Source: Cryptomeria japonica
Taxonomy: Eukaryota > Streptophyta > Pinopsida > Cupressales > Cupressaceae
Reading direction: 5' to 3'
Length of the DNA stretch: 64,000 nt
Assembly (NCBI RefSeq): GCF_030272615.1
Contig: NC_081415.1
Span: forward strand, 599,521,644-599,585,643
Positions 1 through 10,142 of the stretch are shown one piece after another (the first letter of the stretch is position 1; the number at the start of each line of letters is the position of its first letter). The position numbers were made by a program, and so were the translations under genes. The notes beneath the pieces are model-generated. The model was not told where the DNA came from. It was given only the letters and a program-made list of their open reading frames with translations, and did not search any database.

Positions 1-141
1 GACCTTAGATTTAATTTAATTAATTAATTAAATTCTTAAAGGGGTATGAGAAATGCAAGATGCAAGACACACTAAGGCGAGTGCTAACCTAAGTGTGAAA
101 TTGTACCACCCTAGCAAGGGTGTACAATTTACAACACTAGA
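1..141 (-). mobile_element. 3' LTR fragment of a minus-strand Ty3/gypsy element, cut by the window edge
   Basis: Read on the minus strand, a polypurine tract (160-142, core AAAGTGGGGACTAAA) is followed at once by a sequence starting TCTAGTGTTGTAAATTG, which runs off the left edge. The same junction layout, with closely similar bases on both sides, marks the 3' LTR starts at 37123 and 52861 of G1 and G2. The expected terminal TG reads TC, probably a point change. This fragment and the integrase end at 3813-4458 have the same orientation and the right order for one element. Confidence 0.6.
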
Positions 142-738
142 TTTAGTCCCCACTTTAGCGGTCATATGAAACTGTGTGCATATGCAAGCTAAATTATAGA
201 AAAGTAAACATCATTTGAAAAAGGATATATCCATAAGTTGTCAAACGAAGCCCCCAGTAGTATATGCAGCACATAGTTAGGAACCACACCCTACAAAACC
301 ACACATTAGATCACAAAATCACCTAATTCTTACTAAGGAAGGTGATGAAATTCACGGGTAGCTATATGCCCCCCTTTTTTGACTTGCTTATTAGTGAGGG
401 GAAACAAGGTATCATGCTTTCCACAACGAATTGTGATAAAGATTTTGATGAAGCAAGTTCACAACAAGCCTTGATTACTCATCCAAGCACATTATAGAAC
501 TAAAAAGGAGCAAGAGAGAGAGAGAACTCATGATTCCAATGCCACCGATAGTGCGAGAATCAGAGCTTCGTAGCTCAAGATATGATAGATTGGAGAAAAA
601 GTGCAGAAATTAGGGTTTTAACTTAAAAACATAACGTCAAAAAGTGCATAACACATAACTATGAAAGTGACACCTTCATTCATCACTTTCTAACTTTTTG
701 GCACTATTCACTATAGAGGAGCCCACATAAAAGCCATC
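142..738. other. Non-coding internal stretch next to the LTR
   Basis: It holds the polypurine tract at 142-160 and then AT-rich sequence with no convincing ORF. On the minus strand it would be the 3' untranslated part of the gypsy element. A run of GA repeats lies near 511-524. Confidence 0.5.
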
Positions 739-819
739 ATGCCTCAGCGCCGACCTGAGCGACCTATGCGGGTGGAGATCCTGCATCAGTCCGTACTCGT
801 CGGTCGACCACTCGACGAG
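739..819 (+). other. Candidate first exon of the PMD gene
   Basis: An ATG at 739 opens 27 codons rich in Arg and Pro (MPQRRPERPMRVEILHQSVL at the start), ending at GAG followed by GTGAGT, a good plant 5' splice site. The PMD reading frame resumes near 1192. The exact acceptor is unclear and the phase does not fit the obvious AG at 1192-1193, so the link is tentative. Confidence 0.25.
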
Positions 820-937
820 GTGAGTTGACCTTCCGTTGACTACATTTGACTTTTTCATATTTTCATAGTTTTCAGAAGTGATGGTGTCATTGCCTATTTC
901 GGGCCAGGGCCCTCCTTTTGGATACCTAGGGGTCCTA

Positions 938-1050
938 GGGTGCCCTGGTCCCAAGGGGGCACCATGGTCCCCTCTGGGCACCATGGTCCCTCCTGGGTGT
1001 CATGGTCCCAGTAGGGTGCCATGGTCCCAGTAGGGCACCATGGTCCCATT
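938..1050. repeat. 19-bp tandem repeat, core CCATGGTCCC
   Basis: CATGGTCCC recurs at 963, 982, 1001, 1020 and 1039, an exact 19-bp spacing, with diverged units at about 944 and 1077. The core CCATGG is palindromic. On the minus strand, the sense of the surrounding gypsy element, the unit reads GGGACCATGGYGCCC, which resembles the hairpin units in the LTR of G2 (46535-46626). Confidence 0.85.
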
Positions 1051-1191
1051 AGGATTCCGGGTCCACTCAAGGCACCCTGGTCCCTATTCGGGGAAACCAA
1101 CGGTGACATGGGATCAGGAGATGAATACTAGAAGTGATAGAATGATTGCATTTATTAGATGATGATAGATGATTGATCGATTATTGATGAT

Positions 1192-3169
1192 AGATTGCTT
1201 TGCATTTTGCAAACACTACCATACATCCGTGAGCATACCGTCGATCTCACCTTTCGAAGCCTTCGAGAGAAGATCCCAAGGCTGACAACAGGAAAGAGGT
1301 ATTTTCTACATACAGTGGGCTTGTGGGATGTGATGACCATGTCGGCCATCAAATTCCATTCTACGATGTTGATGGCAGTGATGGAGAGGTGGGATGCAGA
1401 CACCTCAACGTTCTCACTACCTATGGGGGAGATGATGGTCACCCTTGAGGATGTATACCGCATTATGTGCCTACCCATTAGAGGAGAGACTGTTAGATAT
1501 CAATCCAACCGAATAGAGGAGGATTACAAGAGAGAGCATGCATATGTTGTGGGGAGAGTGATACGCAGCGAGATGAGGGGTCGTATCATGGTTAGGTGGC
1601 TCCTACACCCTACTGGCGAGGTTCCATTGGTGAGGCGCCTCACGATTGTGACCCTTGCATTAGTCATGTTCCCTAATGGGTAGGCCATGCATATGCATGG
1701 AGGACTCATCTTAGCCATACAAGCTATGGAGAGACACAAGAGAGTATACTCTTGGGGTCGGAGCATGCTTGTGCATCTCTATCACGACCTTGGGGAGTAT
1801 GTGTTCGGACAGGGTTGCATCTTGATGACATGCACACTACTACAGGTGTGGATGTTTGAGCATATTACCTGCATTGGACCTGGTGGAGCCCCCATAGAGC
1901 TAGTTCTAGAGCAGCCTATGGTATATGCTTATCCTCTTACCCATGAGTGGTGATTCAGGGATCTCCTATATTGGAGGTTGAGTTTGGATAGATTGACAAT
2001 GGGTGGGATCGTATGAAGACCCTACCTCAGGATGTCCATGTGGGTGGGGATACGTAGATAGATGTTCAGCATGCAGAGGAACCGTCTACTAGAAGGACGA
2101 TATAGCCACATAGTCGTTCCCTTCTACTTCAATCAAGTTCAGTGCTAGTTTGGGTTCGAGCAGTGTGTTCCTACTAACGTGCCTGTATATATCTGACACT
2201 CAAGAGTGATGTCAAGGATAGGAGCTATTCCTAGGCCTATCGGTGATGAGATTGACATCACAGATTCAGATGGGTCAAATCAGGACATAGTGACAGATTA
2301 TAGAGATGACTCAAGCGTGCACCGACGGTACATCACATGGTGGGGGAGGACACACCTTGGATCCATTTTCCTAGTAGACTTCCCTGGAGGGAACCTCGGA
2401 CCATGGAGACAGTCAGGCGACATAGAGGAATCTGATGCATCCGAGGAGGATTCAGATGACCAGTTTGACAACATAGAGGAGCAGGAGGTAGGCGAAGATG
2501 GAGGCGATCTTGATACCAGAGAGGGAGATCAGGATGGAGATGATGAGGAGGATGACAAGGAGGATGAGTCAGGTACAGTTCATCACTCCAGGGAGGATAC
2601 CAGAGCCCTAGATTCACCGAGTCTCCCATTGCAGGTAGAGAGGGAACCCATAAGGGGTCCTGATCCTTATCCCCACTAGCCCACACCTACTGTACAAAGA
2701 CAGTATGAGCCTGGAGAGCCTAGTGGGTACCAGTCTTAGGCGATCGTTGTCCACGATCCCTACTGGAGAGAGGGGGATCCAGGTGAGGTGCCCTATTGCT
2801 GATTAAGTTATAAATCTTACCTGTTTTAGATTTGATGATATAGAATGTTACTAATGAAAAATTTCTCTCTATCTTGCAGCTACCATCCAGGAGTGGTGTT
2901 CTTTGATTCAGAATATAGTGACAGACCTTATTGTGACTGCACATGTTCCTAGTTCCTCATAGATAGTGCACAAATCCTAGAGGAATGCAGAACGACATGA
3001 TGACCTTTTCGCCCCTATTCTAACGGAGGTGGAGTTTCTATGAGAGAGATTACAACAAACAGAGCATGACCTAGCAGCGTCATAGACGGAGGCAACCACA
3101 TACTGAGGGATCATGATGGAGAGGAATCATAGGAGCTCCTCGCGGATTCACTCATGGTCTGTGTCATGA
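1192..3169 (+). pseudogene. Plant mobile domain (PMD) protein gene, degenerate
   Basis: One frame runs through 1195-2679. Its first part carries the PMD signature: a helical N-terminal segment (FRSLREKIPRLTTGKRYFL), then MERWDADTSTFSLPMGEMMV and TLEDVYRIMCLPIRGE, matching the 'ERW.PETHTFHLP.GE.TITL.DV...LGLP.DG' pattern of PMD proteins. After a TAG at 1681 the same frame continues with the later PMD part (MLVHLYHDL, VWMFEHITC), then TGA at 1951 and further stops. The tail 2400-2679 is very acidic. An intron-like gap (about 2800-2879, ending TTGCAG) precedes a helical tail ending at 3169 in which Gln and Arg codons have become TAG and TGA. PMD proteins of the MAIN/MAIL type act in the nucleus, and PMD sequences also travel inside transposons. 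Here it lies antisense between the integrase and 3' LTR of a gypsy element. It cannot make a full protein as it stands. Confidence 0.75.
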
Positions 3170-3812
3170 TACACCCCCATGGGGCCACTCCCATGACCAG
3201 ATCAGGAGGGGGCATCTAGCTGCCATCCTCGAGCTACTAGTCCTAGAGATAGGAGATGATTTTGATGTATTGATGTATATATGATGACACTCATGAATAA
3301 ATTATTTTAATGCTTAAACAATATATGTATTGCTTATATTAGAAGTAACATATTGAGTAATGAGCATGTATATCTTATTTTAATTTTCATGTGATTGATT
3401 TCTCAATGCACTTCATGATTAATTTGATACATGTGTGATTTAATTAAATAACTAAGTATTTAATCAAATGCTACTTTGATGATTTAAAAGAAGAATGTAT
3501 TGAGCCTGAGAAATATATGACTAATGTGATTTAATTAACTCTAATTAAACACAACATGATATCATTCTACTTAACACATATGAAATGTAGATCCATTACA
3601 ATTTACATAAAAAGAATCCAAGACAAACAATAAAGTAAAGAAACGTGCTTGTCAAGAATGAAGTAATGTAGACCAAACAATATAACATCAATTAATCTTA
3701 CATACTTTAATGAAGACATGCTAAGATATTACCTAATTTTGAATAAAGAAAAGATATATAGAGAGATAATAGAAAGAAGACTAGAAAGGGAGAGAGAGAA
3801 AGAAAAATAGAA
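3170..3812. other. AT-rich stretch without genes
   Basis: No ORF or recognised repeat was seen. A purine-rich run (GAGAGAGAAAGAAAAA) at about 3790-3810 lies just beyond the integrase stop on the minus strand. Confidence 0.5.
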
Positions 3813-4458
3813 CTAGGCATAGTATCTACGAAGGTGCATAGCATTTATGGGTTCCTTGAGAGGTGTACCCTGTAAGTGCCTGATCCATAGACCTCCACAA
3901 CGATGTATGGTCCAAGCCAATTAGGATTGAATTTTTCTTTCTCCTTAGGTAAGGCATTCATGTTGCATTGATTCTCTTAAAGGACTAAATCCCCTATCGA
4001 GAAGGAATGTTGAATAACCTTATCATTGTAGCTTCGTTGCAAATTTTTATGATACGCTTGAATATGCTCGAGGGCATTTATACGTCGTTCATCGAGCATC
4101 TTAATGTGTTGAAGTTTTTGCTCTCTACAAGAATCACCATCCACTATACCCCTAAGAGAAACTCTCAAAGAAAGAATTTCTAACTCCAAAGGCAAAATGG
4201 CATCATCACCATAAACAAGAATATAAGGGGTACAACCCGTAGCAACATGCACACTTGTACGATAGGCCCATAGAGCATATGTTAATTGAGTGTGCCAATG
4301 TTTACCATGTTTGTTTACAGTCTTTCGAAGAATTTGTTCAATTATCCTATTAGAAGACTCACCTTGACCATTTGATTGAGGATAATAAGGTGTAGAAAAT
4401 TTATGTTGAATATGATATTTCTCGAGAAACTTCTTCACATTCTTATTTTTGAATGATG
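3813..4458 (-). pseudogene. Ty3/gypsy integrase, C-terminal part
   Basis: The minus strand encodes the end of a gypsy integrase: KKFLEKYHIQHKFSTPYYPQ followed by SNGQGESSNRIIEQIL, the region around the last catalytic Glu of the DDE core, then the usual linker (QLTYALWAYRTSVHVATGCT, VYGDDAILPLELE). The chain meets a stop at 3977-3979, then continues in frame with a chromodomain-like or SH3-like segment (FNPNWLGPYIVVEVYGSGTY). After one frameshift it ends in NAMHLRRYYA and a stop at 3813. Catalytic Asp residues and all upstream pol are missing, because similarity ends abruptly at about 4458. It is a dead fragment. Its closeness to the polypurine tract at 142-160 suggests both belong to one Tat/Ogre-like element. 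Confidence 0.85.
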
Positions 4459-5093
4459 TTATGTTCAGTTTTGGGTTCGTGTATGTTATGTGTTGTTGAT
4501 TTTGAAGTTGTTGAAAATGATTTTTTATATAAATGAAAAGAAGTTATTATCGATAGGATAGTTATTACTGAAATATTTGATTTACTTGTTTTGTTATAAG
4601 ATGAATTAATTTTTAATTTTATTTAAATATGAAATATATCGAACTCTAATTGTTGAAGTGAGGTATGGAAATATATATTTATTAAAAATTAATTTAAAAG
4701 TATTTTTTGCAAAATAATACTTAATAAGTATTCTATGTATATAAAATTGTATCCATAAAAAAATTAAATTCTAGGAGTTATATATATATATATATATCAA
4801 CATTCAAGTATGAGGTTGAGGTTTTTTGGATGATTTTCTTGGTTGATATGTAACCATTATTTATTGTAGTTTATAAACTACACTTCCTATAGTTTTATAA
4901 ATTTTAATTAATCTATTTATTAATGTACATCATCATATTGTAAGCATAGTTAGTCACCTTCTATGAGTGACAAATTACCATAAAAACTACCAATTGAAAA
5001 ATATCATTGAATTTTGATTTCTACCATATTTCTATGCATCTTGAATTTTTAGACTCTAAAACATTCTTCCAAGCTTCAAAATTCTAAACTCTA
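4459..5093. other. AT-rich insertion or flank, unidentified
   Basis: Integrase similarity stops sharply at its left side, so this is probably inserted or rearranged DNA. Bases 4465-4490 (TTCAGTTTTGGGTTCGTGTA onward) recur at 29398-29423 in the outer nested element, hinting at a shared LTR family. There is a short TA run near 4780-4797. No coding sequence was seen. Confidence 0.4.
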
Positions 5094-6494
5094 AGGCATG
5101 TAACATCCCCATTGTTCTACCCTTTCATTTTACCAAGTTTTAACCCACAAGTGAAAGAAATACATTGCCAAAATACAAGTAATAAAACTTTTCTATTTCC
5201 TTTCAATTCAAGATACATAATTGAAATAAATCTCTTTTCATTTTCATTCATCACGAAACATATACAATGTCATAGTCATAAAAATATAAATGCATTTACA
5301 TTATCCTATTAAAACTTCCATTTGCTTTAGGAATATTTGAATACAAATAAAACTTTTACTAAGCTTAAAGAAAAAATAAGTAATACATAGTGGTCCAAAT
5401 GCCCTTCTTGACATACATCCTCAAATATCAGTCGCCAACTGCATGAAGAAGATCATCACTCAAGCGCTTTTCCACCCAACCAAGACTTAACAGTCCCCCA
5501 TGCCTCTTCTAACTAAAGCGGCCTGACCCTTCAACAAAGAGTTTGGTTTTGTAACCTCACAATATTAAAGCCTTATGAGCATAGTGTTGTGTCCTACATA
5601 ACCAATGCTATCATACATAAGTTACATCCTACTTGTATGATGTTCCTTTCCTAGTATGTAAATATGGATCACATTGAATCAACAATGTAGATAGTGGCAA
5701 CCTACACTACTCTGGCCAAAGAATTCATCACGCAGTACTTCGAGTGAGATTCGTAAGTCCACCCACTTCATTGCTCTATTTGGTAAACTGAACATTAACT
5801 CTATTCCCATACCTTTCCCATAAGGTTTAACAGTAGAATGAATATCTAGATTATTCCCATCCACGGATTATCCTAACCCCGGGATTAACCAAATTAATCT
5901 TTCCTACATACTATAGATATACACCATAACATAGCATTATCATAGCTATTACATACATATATGTAAATCTAGTCATAAGGATTATCGAGTTTCTATCTAC
6001 TTTAGAATACATATCCTATAAGTAACTCAATTCCAATTATTGCTTCAATAAAGCATAATTCTATCTTATCAATCACATACATAGATCTATTCATAAGATT
6101 ACAAATTTCTATCATTCAAGAATACATGTACTCCAAGTAACACAATTTTTATCATAGCTTCAACTGAGCTTATACAACATCATAACCTATATATAGCATA
6201 TCAATATAAAAGAGAGGGTAGAATCCTCATGCCTGGATTATAGCTACCATGCAATACTGATTGACGCTAGCTTCACAACATTTCCTCTAACACGAAAAAT
6301 TCCCAAGCCTTCAACAAGAACTTTTAGCCCATTCCCTCACAATAATTGCATTATTTCCTTCCCTCCCAATGAAGAACAATGGATAATGAACAATAAGTAA
6401 AAAGAGATTATGGAGATAAAATGATGAGAAGAGAGCAAAATGTGAGAGATGTGAGATGAGATGAGATTATCCCAAAAGATGAGATATGCTCCTC

Positions 6495-6502
6495 TATTTA
6501 TA
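6495..6502 (-). promoter_or_regulatory. TATA box of the solo LTR
   Basis: Minus-strand TATAAATA in the context ATGTATAAATAGAGGAGCA is a strong plant TATA box, placed roughly mid-LTR as expected at the U3/R border. Confidence 0.5.
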
Positions 6503-6593
6503 CATAAAATTCAAGAGACTTAATGCTACAATTAAGCTCTCTAATTTGCCACATCTCTCTTACTTATCGCCACCACTAAGACTGTGTGGCTAC

Positions 6594-6763
6594 TTTCTAG
6601 CTCCATGGTTGACACATAATAGCCCACCAAAATATACTATGAATCATCATTTACTAAGTCAATTATGATGATTAATCATTTCTAGCTCCATAGTCAACAC
6701 ATAATAACCCACCAAAATAATACTATGAATCATCATTTACTAAGTCAATTTTGATGATTAAAC
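6594..6763. repeat. 85-bp tandem duplication inside the solo LTR
   Basis: The segment beginning TTTCTAGCTCCAT at 6594 is repeated at 6679 with a few substitutions. Both copies end in TGATGATTAA. Confidence 0.85.
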
Positions 6764-7244
6764 AATCTCAAACTTACCTAAACAAACAGAACTCTATCTA
6801 TTGACTAACATATGGCTATTGACTAACATATGGCTATTGACTAGGTCTTCCCTTATATTAGGAATAACATTAACTTATTACGAACTTCCCATGAATATTA
6901 TTGTTTTTTTAACTATGTCGATGCCTAGTTGACCTATTCACATTACCACTCCTTTATCACGCGCTTTCCCCTTGGATAGCGCTGACACACATTCTCCCAC
7001 TATAATATGCGGTCGACTAAGTCAAATATAATTAACTTGCACATACCTAATCAGTTTGAACTTCTATCCTATTTAATATATTCCTATCAACTAAGTTTCC
7101 CTATGTTTTCATCATCAATGTGGAATGGGTCGATATCATCCAAGGTGTCGATCTATTATATTCACCACCTTACAAAGTGGAAGGTGGGTGTGATGTATGT
7201 ATCGCGCTTTACAAACAGCGCATGCATTTAACAAAGCAAAGGGG

Positions 7245-7362
7245 GAGGTCGACGTGAATGGGAAAAGACCGAGTCAACCTCCATGGTGGGCGCCCCTCCT
7301 CTTCGCTGCTTCCCTCCCTCCACGTAGAGGTCGACGTGAATGGGAAAAGACCGAGTCAACCT
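7245..7362. repeat. Direct repeat, 36 bp at 82-bp spacing, inside the solo LTR
   Basis: The segment starting GAGGTCGACGTGAATGGG occurs at 7245-7280 and again, identical, at 7327-7362. The GC-rich spacer contains GGTGGGCGCCCC. Confidence 0.85.
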
Positions 7363-8005
7363 GCAACGTGGGAAAAAAAACATGCAGGCCGATAGGTACA
7401 TAATAACATTTTTTATATATATATAAATAAAGTGTTTTGGTATAATACTTTATATATATATATATAATTCGATAATCAAATAGTACTTATAATTATCGAA
7501 TGATATATAAAAATATAAATAGATACGAAAGCACAAAGATTAAGATATATAGAGATTTCAACCAATATTCCAAACAAGGATACTCAAACCAAGACATAAG
7601 AACACTTCACTAATCATCACCAATACAAAACATCATTCAAACGATAGAAGACATCTTATCGCTACCCAATTAATCTAACTCAACTTGACAAACTAGGTTG
7701 TGAGTGTGTGATAGCTCAATAAGGCACATATGTAAAATTACCAAACCAAATTCCTCTCATGAGTGATACTCTTCCTCCCCTCTAGAGGATCATTCATTTC
7801 CTCATCCAACTCAACACATTACAACAGTAGTCAGCTATTATTAAAACATCATATATTTCATCTTTAAATATTCAAAATATAAGAATGATTGCACATCCAT
7901 TCATCTGATTTCCAAATATATTCAAAGCATATTAATGTGCTTAAAGTATTTTAACTAAAACAAGTAAAAGTAAATAGTAATGTCAAAATCGGGTGTAACA
8001 AGGCA

Positions 8006-10142
8006 TCTCTAGACTCAATGAGACTTTGAAGATATAATATAGATCTCTGACCTTTTAATGTCCAATCTACTTTTGTATTCCACTATATTTATAGGATCTA
8101 ATGCCTAAAATTGGATTTTCAAACTCTAACATAGCTCTATAGTACTTCAACATTTTAGAGTCAATCACATTTCTACATCAATCCAAAAAATTTTAAGTCC
8201 ACAATAATTTGACACTTTGCAAAACATGCTTGGTCTTTATCATGTTCACTATAGCACCACCTGGTCTTTGCCAACACCACCAAAACCTTTGTAATACTTC
8301 TAAATGGTTTTTTTTGCATAACTCAATACTAACATTTTTTTATTATCTATAACAATGAAACTAAACAAAATAATTTAACAAAGGTAATTATATATTCCTC
8401 ATACTTAAATGTACTATTATTCAATATCATCTATGACAATAGAACCAAATAAATAAATAGGAGAAATCTTTTATTCATAGAAAAATAAAGAAGCTAGTAT
8501 AGATATTCTAAATATGTATAATCTAAATAAATGTAGAGAGATGCATTATTTTATTTACTATTTTGATGTACAAATGACTATCAAATTTAAGATAAAAATA
8601 AATAAATAAATAAATAAGAGCTTTTGTTAACATTTTCATGTCATTACACTCCACCTCTTGCTTCCATTATAGAATACTTCTCAAGACTAATTATCACTTT
8701 CCTTTCACCTTTATTTTATTATTTTTAGGTTCCCCCAATGTATTCCTTAAGCCTAAACATTTCAGACTTCTCACATCCCACCCTCCTTTCATTTATTTAT
8801 ATTTTCTTAATAGTCTAACTTCATCATTTCTACAATAACTTCGCAATTCTCATATCATTTTGTCCTGATCTACATACTAAATCACCTAACCCATCCTTTT
8901 TCACAACACTTATCTACTAAAATATATTTTGTAACATTTTCTACAAAAGGCATAACTCCTAAATTGATTTAATGTGCACAAATCAAATTCAAGTATTAAA
9001 TTTGACATATCAAAAAAATTATGTGAAAATAAAATTAAAACCATTTTTTTTTCTTAAAAGAAAACTGACAAAATAATTTCAAATTACCTTCTAAAAAACT
9101 CTAAATCCTTTTAATCTTCTCTTCTAAAATTCAAATCTCTAAATTCATGTATTAAAAATAATTTTGTCAATTTTTTTGAAAGAAACTCCAATAATATTTA
9201 TAAAGGCACAATATTTGTTTCAGATTTTATAAATAAAATAACAAATTTAACTATACTTAATTGCTAGAGAATATAAAATTAAATGTGTTTGAGAAAGAAT
9301 ATTATAGTTTGACCTCTAAATTAAAAATAAATGCAAAGTGGGTGATTCATAATATTAGCAACGTTAAATCTTTCCAATTGAGTCACCATCAACTTTTACT
9401 CCTACTACATCTGTCATTAAACTACATATGTGCACACCCGTATATATTGACATCCACAATTTATTTATAATTGACAGTCAAAAATTAAAAATGTAAAAAG
9501 AGACGATCGGAAAAAAAAAAAAATTAAATAACTCTGTGCATGTGGTCTTTTAAACATGTCGCATCCACAAAGAAAATGTAAGAATTACTTGTCTGATACG
9601 ATAGGGAGTGAGCTTCACAGAAAGAGTGTTGTTGAAGTAAGGTATCAATTGTTTTAAATGGTTTACTGTTGTAAATAGTTACAATGTAATTAAAAAGCAC
9701 TTCTCCAGTTAGTATATTGTATTTTTATTGTCAATTAAAATAAAATTTATTAAGTTTATATAGAGAGAAAATAGATCTGATCAAGTTATTTTAAATAAAA
9801 ATTAATTAGATTTTATAATATAGAAATATATATATATATATATATATTAAAAAACAACTGATAGAATTTACCAATTTCGAATAATTTTCAAATTAAAACA
9901 AATCATGACAGTTTTCTTTCTGTATCGAAGAAGATTAGAAATTAAAACCATACACTAATCAGAAAAACACAGTTTAATTATTAAGCTGCATAAATAGGGA
10001 CTTTATCCTAAAAACATATTACAAATTATTTTTCATGGTGGGAGTTTTCCATATCATCGACGAGAATAACCAAGCACAGACTAGTACATCTTAAGAAACG
10101 AAAACATACGATATTTATACATTCCTACTCTTCTGAAATTTT
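8006..10142. other. AT-rich spacer downstream of the AAA-ATPase gene
   Basis: It contains short homopolymer and TA runs (9828-9846) and only short chance ORFs. The part near 9990-10140 would hold the 3' untranslated region of the minus-strand gene at 10143. No transposon ends were found beyond the solo LTR target duplication. Confidence 0.5.

Larger units (their letters stand above)
5099..8000 (-). mobile_element. Solo LTR, 2.9 kb, minus orientation
   Basis: The left end is TGTAACATCCCC and the right end CGGGTGTAACA, and AGGCA is duplicated exactly at 5094-5098 and 8001-8005. On the minus strand it starts TGTTACACCCGATTTTGAC, a common start of plant gypsy LTRs. A TATA box lies about 1.5 kb inside (6495-6502). 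No gag, pol, primer site or internal LTR copy was seen, so unequal recombination to a solo LTR is the simplest reading. A short non-autonomous element with unrecognised internal sequence is the alternative. Confidence 0.8.

Noticed and set aside
676-1109. Minus-strand ORFs rich in Pro, Gly and Trp
   Set aside because: They follow the 19-bp tandem repeat; no homology or start context supports them.
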